NCBI RefSeq assembly: GCF_030696055.1
Contig: NZ_JAUYNP010000031.1
Coordinates: 1 to 39,090, forward strand
DNA from: Pseudomonas sp.
GTDB lineage: Bacteria > Pseudomonadota > Gammaproteobacteria > Pseudomonadales > Pseudomonadaceae
Direction of reading: 5' to 3'
DNA length: 39,090 nt
The notes beneath the pieces were generated by a model that was not told the origin of the DNA, did no database searches, and saw only the letters and a list, made by a program, of their open reading frames with translations. The translations under genes and the position numbers were made by a program. Shown in pieces: positions 6,849-15,014 of the stretch (its first letter is position 1; every line of letters starts with the position of its first letter).

Positions 6849-9041
6849 ATGGACTGGTTGGGCTTGCATTTTATCGCTGATCTGCCGGCAGACGGACAGA
6901 TCATCCTCCAGTGCAGCTACAACCCCTTGCTGGTGCTCCTGGCCTATGTGGTCGCCTCGGCCGCCAGCTTTACCGCCCTTAACCTGGCGGAACGCGTGGG
7001 GCATGCCGAACGTCGCGGTGCACGGCTGATGTGGCGCTGGGTCGGCGCTTTCTGCCTGGCCGGCGGTATCTGGTCCATGCACTTTGTCGCCATGCTGGCC
7101 TTCCAGGCACCGGTCCCGATCCACTACGACATCCTGACCACCGCCGCCTCGCTATTGACCGCCTTTATTGCCGCGTTGCTGGCCATGTACACACTCGGCC
7201 ACGAGCACTTGCGTCTGTCCCGGTACTTGCTCGCGGCCTTCTGCATCGGCCTCGGCATTGCCGCCATGCACTACAGCGGAATGGCCGCGATCCGCTCCCC
7301 CGCCATCCAGTACTACCAGCCCTGGCTGTTCGCCTTGTCGATCCTGATTGCCTTCGCCGCCAGCCTGGTCGCCTTGTTATTGGCCCTGTATTTCCGCAAT
7401 AGCGATGGTTTTTTTCACCAGATGCTGAAGTACCTGGCCAGCCTGGTGATGGGCGCAGCCATCGTCTCCATGCACTTCACCGGCATGTGGTCACTGAGCC
7501 TGGTGGTTCCGCTTGGCACTCCGTTGCAGTTGCAACCCGCCGAAAACAGCCTGCAACTGGGCCTGACCATCGGCCTGATCGCGCTGCTGATCATTGGTAG
7601 CGGTCTCAGCGCGGCCTGGGCGGATAGAAAGCTTGAGAGCAAGGAGCGCGACTTGCTTCGGGTCAATACTCTGCTCAACCAGCTCGACCACGCCCGCGCC
7701 TCGCTGCAGCAGGCCGCCCACTACGACGCCCTGACCAACCTCCTCAATCGCCGCGGCTTCAACCAGCTTTTCGCGGAACAGCTGCAAGAGCATATCCAGC
7801 GCAACCAGGCCTTGGCGGTGATGTTTCTCGATATCGATCACTTCAAACGGATCAACGACAGCCTAGGTCACGACGCCGGCGACGAGATGCTCAAGGTGGT
7901 CGCCGAACGCCTGCGCGGCACCGTGCGCGAGCACGATGTGATCGCCCGGCTCGGTGGCGATGAGTTCTGCATCCTCGCCAGCCTGCACAGTGACGATGAG
8001 GCACGGCAACTGGCGCAGCGGGTGATGGAGAAGATGAAAGACCCGATTGCGCTGTTCGGCCGTAGCCTGGTGATGACTGCCAGCATCGGCATCAGCCTGC
8101 TTCCGGAAGACGGCCAAACCTGCGAGGAACTGCTCAAACACGCGGACTTGGCGCTCTATCAGTCCAAAGGCTGCGGGCGCAACACCCTGTACTTCTTCAG
8201 CTCGCACCTGAAAGCAAAGGTTTCCCTCGAACTGCAACTGGAAGAGGAGCTGCATGAAGCGCTGCGCGAAGAACATGGCCTGCAACTCTACTATCAGCCG
8301 ATTCTCGACCTGCGCAGCGGTCAGCCCAGCAAGCTGGAAGCCCTGGTGCGCTGGCAGCATCCGCAACATGGCCTGCTGACACCGGAGCGCTTTATTGGCA
8401 TCGCCGAAGCCAATGGTTTTATCGCCGAACTGGATGCCTGGGTACTACGCCGCGCCTGCCACGATCTCAAGCTGCTTGGCGAGCTGGGCTTTGCCGAGAT
8501 GAAAGTCGCGGTGAACTGCTCGGCGCTCAACCTGGGGCGCGATGAACTCGTTCAGGAGGTGCGGGACGCCCTGCAGAGCACTGGCGTGCAGCCCCAGCGG
8601 CTGGAGCTGGAGGTCACCGAGAACGCGCTGATGGGCAATATCAACCGCGCCGCAGAGCTGCTGCAGCAGATCCGCAACCTTGGCGTATCCCTCTCGATCG
8701 ACGATTTCGGCACCGGCTACTCATCGCTGGCCTATTTGCGCCGCCTCCCTCTGGACACCCTAAAAATCGACCGCTCCTTCGTCCAGGACATCCCGGAGTC
8801 CCAGCAGGGCATGGACATAGTGCAGGCCATTATCGGCATGGCCCACACCCTGAAGCTCAAGGTGGTCGCCGAAGGCGTGGAAACCTCACAACAGCTGGAG
8901 TTTTTGCGTGAACACGGCTGCGACTTTATCCAGGGTTATCTGCTTAGCCGGCCACTGCCGCTGCAGGCGCTGCAAGACTTGCTGTATAGCTTCGATACAG
9001 CCCCCCAAAGCGCCTGGCCTGCACGCGTCAGTTTGACCTAG
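6849..9041 (+). CDS. MHYT-GGDEF-EAL cyclic-di-GMP signalling protein
   Basis: About 730 residues from ATG 6849, which is well placed behind GGGAGA (6834-6839). An in-frame ATG at 6840 and a TTG at 6711 are less likely starts. The N-terminal ~230 residues hold seven membrane segments with MHYT motifs (MHFV, MHYS, MHFT), a proposed sensor of gases or copper. The GGDEF domain keeps the GGDEF signature and an RxxD inhibitory site (REHD) five residues upstream, so cyclase activity with product inhibition is likely. The EAL domain keeps EALVRW, the Asn of VNCSALN, ELEVTENAL, DDFGTGYSSL, LKIDRSF, EGVET and QGYL, so phosphodiesterase activity is possible as well. It resembles the MucR/NbdA/YkoW layout. 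It is a monocistronic chromosomal gene next to dif. Confidence 0.93.
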   Translation: MDWLGLHFIADLPADGQIILQCSYNPLLVLLAYVVASAASFTALNLAERVGHAERRGARLMWRWVGAFCLAGGIWSMHFVAMLAFQAPVPIHYDILTTAASLLTAFIAALLAMYTLGHEHLRLSRYLLAAFCIGLGIAAMHYSGMAAIRSPAIQYYQPWLFALSILIAFAASLVALLLALYFRNSDGFFHQMLKYLASLVMGAAIVSMHFTGMWSLSLVVPLGTPLQLQPAENSLQLGLTIGLIALLIIGSGLSAAWADRKLESKERDLLRVNTLLNQLDHARASLQQAAHYDALTNLLNRRGFNQLFAEQLQEHIQRNQALAVMFLDIDHFKRINDSLGHDAGDEMLKVVAERLRGTVREHDVIARLGGDEFCILASLHSDDEARQLAQRVMEKMKDPIALFGRSLVMTASIGISLLPEDGQTCEELLKHADLALYQSKGCGRNTLYFFSSHLKAKVSLELQLEEELHEALREEHGLQLYYQPILDLRSGQPSKLEALVRWQHPQHGLLTPERFIGIAEANGFIAELDAWVLRRACHDLKLLGELGFAEMKVAVNCSALNLGRDELVQEVRDALQSTGVQPQRLELEVTENALMGNINRAAELLQQIRNLGVSLSIDDFGTGYSSLAYLRRLPLDTLKIDRSFVQDIPESQQGMDIVQAIIGMAHTLKLKVVAEGVETSQQLEFLREHGCDFIQGYLLSRPLPLQALQDLLYSFDTAPQSAWPARVSLT

Positions 9042-9531
9042 GACAGTTGGTTTTCTGGCCTGGGCAAGCGCTGCGGCATCCTCGACGAGAAGAGCAAAAT
9101 ACCGCCCAAAATCTTCAGTGCGCCGCCTACCCTTGCTGCCGCCAGACCGCTAGCCAGCCAAGCGAATTCCTGTTTGCACTGCTCGGCCGATACGCCACCG
9201 AAAATCAACCGCCATAGCCTGTTGCCGCCAGGACCTTCTGCGCAGCATTAACATCCAGCTGCCCGCTAAGCCTCTGCGCTGGGCCTCCTCATCTGGTGCG
9301 GTCAGAGCATCAACATTGGCGATATGCGCAACACCACCCTCCTCTTCTCGCGGGCCCGGAACGCCTTGGAGGTTATCGCCATGAATTTCATGGCCACAAC
9401 GGCAAGCATTTCGCTGGCTATGCTTGAGTTAAGTGCTTCTTGCACACGCGCTTGATCTGAACTAGCTCCAACGCGGTTTAACTGGAGCTGCGGTGAAGCG
9501 TTCCGCTTTCATTGGTATAAAGGTGGGCGGT
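9042..9531. other. Intergenic region with short broken open stretches
   Basis: About 490 bases without a recognisable gene. A plus-strand open piece after TAA near 9270, running to TGA near 9455 (containing SINIGDMRNTTLLFSRARNA), and a minus-strand open piece ending at 9042 (containing AAARVGGALKILGGILLFSS) have protein-like composition but no start, no ribosome-binding site and no family I recognise. They may be decayed genes. The last part is the leader of the solute-binding protein gene. Confidence 0.35.
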
Positions 9532-10290
9532 ATGACTCGTCGATTCTATCGGGCGCTTATGCTCTTCCTGCTTGTCGGCCTAAGTGCCGAGGCCGCGTTA
9601 GCTGAAAACGGTTGGCTGTCCCTGCATGTCTATACCGAAGAGTTCCCGCCTTACAACTACACCGAGAGCGGCATCGCCCGCGGCATCTCGGTGGATGTGT
9701 TGCTGGAAGCGGCCGAAGCCGCCGGCCTGCCGCTGGAGCGCAAGGATATCCGCTCGCTGCCCTGGGCCCGGGGCTACCAGTTGGTGCAGAAAGGCCCTGG
9801 CGTCATGCTGTTCGCCATGACCCGTTCGACGGCTCGCGAGCCCTTGTTCAAATGGGTGGGACCTATCATCACCACCCGCGTCGTGTTGCTGGCGCGCAAG
9901 GCGCGTGCTCTCAAGCTGAACGCGGTCAGCGAAATCGCCAACTACCGGATTGGGGCGATCCGCGACGACATCGGTCACCTGCTGCTCAGGGATTTGGGCA
10001 TTGCCGACCAGGACCTGCAACTCTCGGCTAACGCGGTGTCGATCGCCCATATGCTGAGCAAGGACCGCATCGATCTATGGGCTTACGATGAAGTGACCGC
10101 GGCCTGGTTTATCAAGCGCCTGGGGCTCAACAGCGGCGATTATGAGGCGGTTTATGTGCTCAAGGATGGCGAAATGTACTACGCCTTCAGCCTCGACGTT
10201 GACGATCAACCGTTGCAGCAACTGCAAACCGGGCTGGACAAGTTGAAGCAGCAACAGCGCTATCTGGACATCATCAATCAATACAAATAA
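9532..10290 (+). CDS. Periplasmic solute-binding protein (SBP_bac_3-like)
   Basis: 252 residues from ATG 9532, preceded by AGGTGG at 9521-9526. An upstream in-frame GTG (9493) would add residues in front of the signal peptide and is less likely. Residues 1-24 are a cleavable signal sequence (basic MTRRFYR, hydrophobic core, cut after AEAALA). The mature start LHVYTEEFPPYNYTESG is the hallmark of extracellular solute-binding family 3 / HisJ-like proteins, with two lobes and a C-terminal repeated-Gln helix. No permease or ATPase gene is next to it, so it may feed a transporter elsewhere or act as a stand-alone sensor-type binding protein, as many Pseudomonas paralogues do. Ligand unknown. Confidence 0.85.
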   Translation: MTRRFYRALMLFLLVGLSAEAALAENGWLSLHVYTEEFPPYNYTESGIARGISVDVLLEAAEAAGLPLERKDIRSLPWARGYQLVQKGPGVMLFAMTRSTAREPLFKWVGPIITTRVVLLARKARALKLNAVSEIANYRIGAIRDDIGHLLLRDLGIADQDLQLSANAVSIAHMLSKDRIDLWAYDEVTAAWFIKRLGLNSGDYEAVYVLKDGEMYYAFSLDVDDQPLQQLQTGLDKLKQQQRYLDIINQYK

Positions 10291-10393
10291 CGCCGGCCCC
10301 CTCCTCGCCAGCCGTCAGCAGGCCGTCCCTGTCGTTCAGCAGCCTTGTTGAACGTTGTCGCCTGGGCAGGAAAAATCAGGATCGATTGGCCCT

Positions 10394-11281
10394 ATGAGCA
10401 AGAAACCCAGCAGAAAAACGCACCGTCCAGGTCCTGCGGCACAGGCTCGAATGGAAAAGCGCCGAGGGGTTGCACCCGACTGGCCAGTGTTGCTACTGGC
10501 GCTGGGCGGCATGTTGCTGAGCGGCTACCTGAGCTTTACCGCGCTAAGCGACAGCGCCCCGCTATTCTGTGGGCAAGACTCGCCCTGTGAACGGATTCAG
10601 CAAAGCCGCTGGTCGCAGCTATTGGGCATGCCTGTGTCACTCTGGGGTTTTGCCCTCTATGGCGTGCTGGCGTTAAACGCCTGGCGACTGCCGAGCAAGC
10701 TGCCACGCTGGCGTCGGCAGTGGCTGGTTGCTTTGTTCGGTTTGGCGATCAGCCTGTACCTGAGCCTGATCGGCTGGCTCGAACTCGAGGCACTCTGCGC
10801 CTGGTGTCTGCTGTCGCTGGCCTTGCTGGCGGCGATCTGTGCCCGGCTCAGCCTGAAGCGCCCGCAATCGCCCATTGCCGTGCCCTGGCGGCCTTGGCTG
10901 ATGCGCAGCGGCCTGACGGTGCTGCTGGCCTTGACGGCCCTGCACCTGTATCACAGCGACCTCCTCGTCCCCCGCGAAGAGCCCCAGTTGCAGGCGCTGG
11001 CCGAGCACCTGCAGCGCACTGGGGCGAAATTCTACGGGACATTCTGGTGCCCGATCTGCCAGGAACAGAAACGCCTGTTCGGCGGGTCTGCCGAGCGCCT
11101 GCCCTATATCGAATGCACGCCGAACGGCAGCAAGGGCCTGCTGGCCGCCGCCTGTATCGAGGCCAAGATCACCGGCTATCCGACCTGGATCATTCGCGGC
11201 AAGCGCTATTCGCAGTCGCTCAGCACTGTGGAGCTGGCGCGTTACTCGCGCTTCAAATGGCGCGAGAACGCCGCACCCTGA
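10394..11281 (+). CDS. VKOR-thioredoxin fusion (disulfide bond formation)
   Basis: About 295 residues from ATG 10394. After a basic N-terminus, residues ~30-190 form a vitamin K epoxide reductase domain with four or five membrane segments, the periplasmic loop Cys pair (CGQDSPC) and the quinone-reducing CxxC (CAWC). After the last membrane segment comes a thioredoxin-like domain with CPIC (FWCPICQEQK) and the cis-Pro loop GYPTW. Such fusions oxidise exported proteins and pass electrons to quinone, acting like DsbA plus DsbB. It lies 17 bp before the Mut7-C gene, so the two are probably co-transcribed. Confidence 0.9.
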   Translation: MSKKPSRKTHRPGPAAQARMEKRRGVAPDWPVLLLALGGMLLSGYLSFTALSDSAPLFCGQDSPCERIQQSRWSQLLGMPVSLWGFALYGVLALNAWRLPSKLPRWRRQWLVALFGLAISLYLSLIGWLELEALCAWCLLSLALLAAICARLSLKRPQSPIAVPWRPWLMRSGLTVLLALTALHLYHSDLLVPREEPQLQALAEHLQRTGAKFYGTFWCPICQEQKRLFGGSAERLPYIECTPNGSKGLLAAACIEAKITGYPTWIIRGKRYSQSLSTVELARYSRFKWRENAAP

Positions 11282-11298
11282 GGGGCTATGCTTGAACC

Positions 11299-12063
11299 AT
11301 GGTCCGCGCCACTTTCCGCTTCTACGAGGAGCTCAACGACTTCCTCCCGGCCGAGCGCCGACGCCAGGCATTCGACTGCGTCTGCGCGCGCGCGGCCACC
11401 ACCAAGCACATGATCGAGGCCCTCGGCGTGCCCCATACCGAGGTCGAACTGCTGCTGGTCAATGGCGAGTCGGTGGGGTTCGAGCGCTTGCTGGTGGACG
11501 GCGACCGGGTGGCGGTCTACCCCAAGTTCGAACGCCTGGACATCAGCCCCCTGCTCAAGGTGCGCGAAAAACCCTTGCGCATGTTGCGCTTTATCGCCGA
11601 CGCCCACCTCGGCGGCCTGGCCCGCCTGCTGCGCATGGCCGGTTTCGACAGCCTCTACGACAACCATTTCGACGACCTGGAGATAGCCGCAACGGCCGCC
11701 CGCGAAGGCCGCATCGTGCTGACCCGCGACCGCGAACTGCTCAAGCGCCGGCTGGTCAGCCACGGCTGCTATGTGCACGCACGCAAACCGGCCGAACAAC
11801 TGCGCGAGCTGTTCGAGCGGCTCGATCTGGCGCGCAGCGTACGCCCCTTCAGCCTGTGCCTGCATTGCAACCTGGCGCTGCGGCTGGTCGATCTGGAGGA
11901 AGCCCGCGAGCGCCTGCCCAGCCGCATCGGTTGCCGCTATTCGCGCTTCCTGCAGTGCGATGGCTGTCACCGTCTGTACTGGCAAGGCAGCCATTGGCGC
12001 AATATGTGCGCCCTGCTGGCACCGCTGCTCGCGTCCGCGACGCTGGAAACCCGCCCGCCCTAA
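11299..12063 (+). CDS. Ub-Mut7-C RNase-like protein with zinc ribbon
   Basis: 254 residues in three parts. Residues 1-85 are a ubiquitin-like beta-grasp domain (VELLLVNGESVGFERLLVDG and DRVAVYP). Residues ~95-180 are a Mut7-C PIN-like domain with the acidic signature FIADAHLGGLARLLRMAGFD, a second acidic site YDNHFDD and LTRDREL. The C-terminus holds a zinc ribbon with CLHC and CDGC knuckles. Mut7-C proteins are predicted RNases related to the exonuclease Mut7/EXD3; the beta-grasp domain may regulate or recruit partners. The stop codon overlaps that of the convergent PLP-enzyme gene by 4 bp. The substrate is not known. Confidence 0.85.
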   Translation: MVRATFRFYEELNDFLPAERRRQAFDCVCARAATTKHMIEALGVPHTEVELLLVNGESVGFERLLVDGDRVAVYPKFERLDISPLLKVREKPLRMLRFIADAHLGGLARLLRMAGFDSLYDNHFDDLEIAATAAREGRIVLTRDRELLKRRLVSHGCYVHARKPAEQLRELFERLDLARSVRPFSLCLHCNLALRLVDLEEARERLPSRIGCRYSRFLQCDGCHRLYWQGSHWRNMCALLAPLLASATLETRPP

Positions 12064-13037
12064 TCCGGTGGCCGCAGGCCGGCCTCGCGCAGCCAGTCGC
12101 GATTGAACAGGCGCCCGGCGTAGAGCCCGCCGCGGTCGCACAGCAAGGTCACTATGCAGTGCCCCGGGCCCAGCTCATGGGCCAGGCGCTGCGCGGCGCA
12201 GAGGTTGATGCCGCTCGAGCCGCCGACGAACAAGCCTTCCTCGCGCAGCAGGCGATAGAGCATGTCCACGCACTGCTGATCGTCCACCTGCAGCGCCGAG
12301 TCGATCGGTGTGCCCTGCAGATTGGCGGTCACCCGGCTGGTGCCTATGCCTTCGGTGACCGACTTGCCTTCGGCGCGCAACTCGCCGTCCAGCACCCAGT
12401 GATAGAGGGCACTGCCCATGGGGTCGGCGAGGACGATGCGCACATCCGCTTTGCGTTCCTTGAGATAACGCGCCACGCCGGCCAGGGTGCCACCGGTGCC
12501 GACCGCACAGACGAAGGCATCCACCCTGCCCTGGCTATCGCGCCAGATCTCCGGCCCGGTGGTGCGGTAATGGGCTTCGCGGTTGGCGGTATTGTCGAAC
12601 TGGTTGGCCCAGATCGCCCCGGGTAGTGTGGCGGCCAGACGGCCGGCGATCTTCTGGTAGTTGTCCGGATCGCTGTAGGGCTTGGGCGGCACCAGGCGCA
12701 CCTCGGCGCCCAGTTGGCGCAGCAGGTCGAATTTCTCCCGCGACTGGTTATCCGGGATCACTATGACGCAACGGTAACCCCGCGCCGCACAGATATGCGC
12801 CAGGCCGATGCCGGTATTGCCGGCGGTACCTTCCACCACGGTGCCGCCCGGCCCCAGATGGCCACTGCGTTCGGCCTCCTGGATGATGCCCAGGGCCGCG
12901 CGGTCCTTGATCGAGCCGCCGGGGTTGAGAAACTCGGCCTTGGCCAGGATCTCGCAGCCGGTCTCGGCACTGAGCTTGCCGAGTCGGATCAGCGGTGTGT
13001 CGCCAATGGCCCCGATAAATCCCTCGCGTATCGCCAT
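12060..13037 (-). CDS. PLP-dependent cysteine synthase-like enzyme
   Basis: 325 residues from ATG 13037, behind a strong GGAGGTGG. A longer upstream frame lacks such a site. Fold-type II PLP enzyme: the Schiff-base lysine is in NPGGSIKDRAA, the substrate loop in EGTAGNTGIGLA, the phosphate-binding glycine loop in GTGGTLAGV and the C-terminal Ser in GGSSGINL. This fits O-acetylserine sulfhydrylase / cystathionine beta-synthase catalytic domains, so the reaction is probably replacement of an acyl or hydroxyl group by a sulfur nucleophile. It is not the main housekeeping cysK by context: it follows a hydrolase and phosphoribosyltransferase on the same strand in an oxygen-stress cluster. It lacks a CBS domain. 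Confidence 0.88.
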   Translation of the reverse strand: MAIREGFIGAIGDTPLIRLGKLSAETGCEILAKAEFLNPGGSIKDRAALGIIQEAERSGHLGPGGTVVEGTAGNTGIGLAHICAARGYRCVIVIPDNQSREKFDLLRQLGAEVRLVPPKPYSDPDNYQKIAGRLAATLPGAIWANQFDNTANREAHYRTTGPEIWRDSQGRVDAFVCAVGTGGTLAGVARYLKERKADVRIVLADPMGSALYHWVLDGELRAEGKSVTEGIGTSRVTANLQGTPIDSALQVDDQQCVDMLYRLLREEGLFVGGSSGINLCAAQRLAHELGPGHCIVTLLCDRGGLYAGRLFNRDWLREAGLRPPD

Positions 13038-13205
13038 GCTCCACCTCCAGCCTGCCCTGCTCTTTACCAGTTTAGCGGCGACCGGCGCCGCCGCACGCGC
13101 AGCGGTCGGCCGGCGGCTCCGCGGCAATGAATGGCGCAAGGCGCAGGCATTGCGCTTAGCTTTGCGCAGCGCGCGTCTGGGTCACGTGGCCTGCGCCGAG
13201 GGGGC

Positions 13206-13871
13206 TTATTCCTCCGGGGCGCTCAGGTAGCGCTCGAACCAATCGCCGGCCAACCTGGCCACTGCATCCATAGCCCCGGGCTCCTCGAACAGATGGCTCG
13301 CGCCCGCTATCACCTGCAATTGCTGGGTGCAATGCAGCTGCCGGCTGGTTTCGCGGTTCAAGCGCAGCACCACCTGGTCCTCGCCGCCGACTATCTGCAG
13401 CGTCGGCGCCTCGACCTGGCCTCGGGCCTGCTCCGCCAGGTCGGTACGGCCGCCGCGCGAGACCACCGCCTGAATCGCCTGCGGCCGCTGCGCGGCGGCA
13501 ATCAGGGCGGCGGCGGCGCCGGTACTGGCGCCGAACAGGCCCAGGCGCAGGTGGGCCAGTTCGGCGTCGCGGGCGAGCCAATCGATCACGCCGAGGATGC
13601 GCCGCCCCAGCAGCGGAATGTCGAAGCGCAGCTCGCGGGTGACCTCATCGATGCGCTGCTCCGGCTCGGTGAGCAAGTCGAACAGCAAGGTGGCCAGCCC
13701 CCGTTCGCTGAAGTAGCGGGCCACCTGCTGGTTGCGTGGGCTGAGGCGACTGCTGCCGCTGCCATGCACGAACACCACCAAACCCTGCGCGGCAGCCGGC
13801 AGCAGCAGGTCGGCCGCCAGTTGCGCGTCGCTCAGCGGCACGCGCAGAAAGCGTGGCTGAAGCGCTTGCAT
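13206..13871 (-). CDS. Alpha/beta hydrolase (dienelactone hydrolase-like)
   Basis: 221 residues from ATG 13871, behind GGGAGGTAAGG. The nucleophile elbow is GASTG, the oxyanion region is VVFVHGSGSSRLSPRN, the acid is in VGGEDQVV and the histidine in GASHLFEE. Similar proteins occur beside, or fused to, phosphoribosyltransferases; in Mycobacterium tuberculosis a hypoxia-induced protein (Rv0571c) joins both domains in one chain. Here the two genes are separate and 19 bp apart, phosphoribosyltransferase first. Substrate unknown; a carboxylic-ester or thioester hydrolase role is inferred. Confidence 0.85.
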   Translation of the reverse strand: MQALQPRFLRVPLSDAQLAADLLLPAAAQGLVVFVHGSGSSRLSPRNQQVARYFSERGLATLLFDLLTEPEQRIDEVTRELRFDIPLLGRRILGVIDWLARDAELAHLRLGLFGASTGAAAALIAAAQRPQAIQAVVSRGGRTDLAEQARGQVEAPTLQIVGGEDQVVLRLNRETSRQLHCTQQLQVIAGASHLFEEPGAMDAVARLAGDWFERYLSAPEE

Positions 13872-13890
13872 AAGCCTTACCTCCCGCCGC

Positions 13891-14574
13891 TCACGGCGTC
13901 TGCTCACAGTCGCGCTGCCAGGCGCGGGCTAGCAGGTCCAGCACCTCCTGGTCCGAGGTCTGGGAAAAATCCAGGTACCAGGGGCCGATGGCCATCAGCC
14001 ACTCGGGAATAAAGGGGCAGACCACCTCATCGACCTCGGTGCGCAAGCGCGCCACGCTGTCCGCCGCGGCGACCGGCACGGCGACCACTAGGCGCGCCGG
14101 CCGCTGCCCGCGCACCGCCTGGACTGCCGCGCGCATGGTGGCCCCGGTGGCCACCCCATCGTCGACCAGTATTACCTGCTGGTCGCGCAGCTGCGGCAGC
14201 GGGCGCTCCCCCCGATAGGCCTGGTCGCGGCGCTGCAGCTCCTGGGTTTCCCGGGCGACAACCGCCTCGATGGTCGCGTCGTCGATGTGCAACATCTGCA
14301 GCACATCAGGATTCAGCACCCGTCCCCCGCCGCTGGCGATGGCGCCCATGGCCAGCTCGCTATGGCCCGGCACGCCGAGCTTGCGTACCAACAGCAGATC
14401 CAGGCGCAGCTCCAGGGCCTGGGCGATTTCATAGGCCACCGGCACACCGCCCCGGGGCAAGGCCAGCACTATGCAGTCGCGCCGCTGCCGGTAGGCCACC
14501 AGCAACTGCGCCAGAGCCCGGCCGGCGGCCGCCCTGTCGGGGATGGGGACATCAAGGGAATCGTAGCGAGCCAT
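13891..14574 (-). CDS. Phosphoribosyltransferase family protein
   Basis: 227 residues, type I PRTase fold. The PRPP-binding motif is VILVDDGVATGATM (residues ~135-148); the N-terminal part has LALPRGGVPVAYEIAQAL and the flexible-loop region LLVRKLGVPGHSELAMGAI. This subfamily is found with the adjacent alpha/beta hydrolase across many stress and hypoxia loci; no biochemical substrate is firmly known. It is the first gene of a minus-strand unit PRTase - hydrolase - PLP enzyme. No FNR-type box is obvious upstream. Confidence 0.87.
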   Translation of the reverse strand: MARYDSLDVPIPDRAAAGRALAQLLVAYRQRRDCIVLALPRGGVPVAYEIAQALELRLDLLLVRKLGVPGHSELAMGAIASGGGRVLNPDVLQMLHIDDATIEAVVARETQELQRRDQAYRGERPLPQLRDQQVILVDDGVATGATMRAAVQAVRGQRPARLVVAVPVAAADSVARLRTEVDEVVCPFIPEWLMAIGPWYLDFSQTSDQEVLDLLARAWQRDCEQTP

Positions 14575-14754
14575 CTAGCAGCCCTCGACTCGGTGTTGGG
14601 TCAGCACCCGCAGAGTCTTCAGTTTAGCGCCAGGCCTTGGACTCATCCGCTGTCTTGCGGCTGGCTTGCCCTATGCAGCCGCTCCTGGCTGCAGAGCAAG
14701 GTGGTAAAACCTGGGCCTAGAGCCATGGCACTGCTGCTGTCTGCTCTAAGCTCT

Positions 14755-14900
14755 TAACAGGCCGTTGAAAAACTACCTGCGTTGCCGATACGGCGTTAAA
14801 AACAGGCTCGGAATGCTCATTTACAGCTCGTAAACTCCGCTTCCTCGCCTATTTTCGCCTTGTCTCGGCTGCCTCGCCTACATTTTTCAACGGCCTGTTA
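14755..14900. repeat. 146 bp palindromic MITE-like intergenic repeat
   Basis: The terminal inverted repeats match over 18 bp: TAACAGGCCGTTGAAAAA at 14755-14772 and its complement at 14883-14900. The inside has no gene and can fold further. Such a short non-coding unit with perfect long ends looks like a non-autonomous mobile or REP-like element. It sits between the divergent phosphoribosyltransferase and ftsH genes, just upstream of the putative FNR box of ftsH. Confidence 0.75.
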
Positions 14901-14940
14901 GAGTCGAGTGGCTATAGCTGTGCATTACACAGTACCGGTG

Positions 14941-14954
14941 TTGCTGGCTATCAA
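14941..14954 (+). promoter_or_regulatory. Putative FNR/Anr box upstream of ftsH
   Basis: TTGCT-GGCT-ATCAA matches TTGAT-N4-ATCAA at 9 of 10 positions. Its centre is about 67 bp before the ftsH start. A -10-like TTAGCA (14976-14981) lies at the spacing expected for a class II FNR promoter (box centred near -41.5). Confidence 0.6.
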
Positions 14955-15014
14955 TACGTCACTCGGGCTACTCGCTTAGCAAGACAGCCGAACACTCCAT
15001 CAAGGGCAGGCAGC

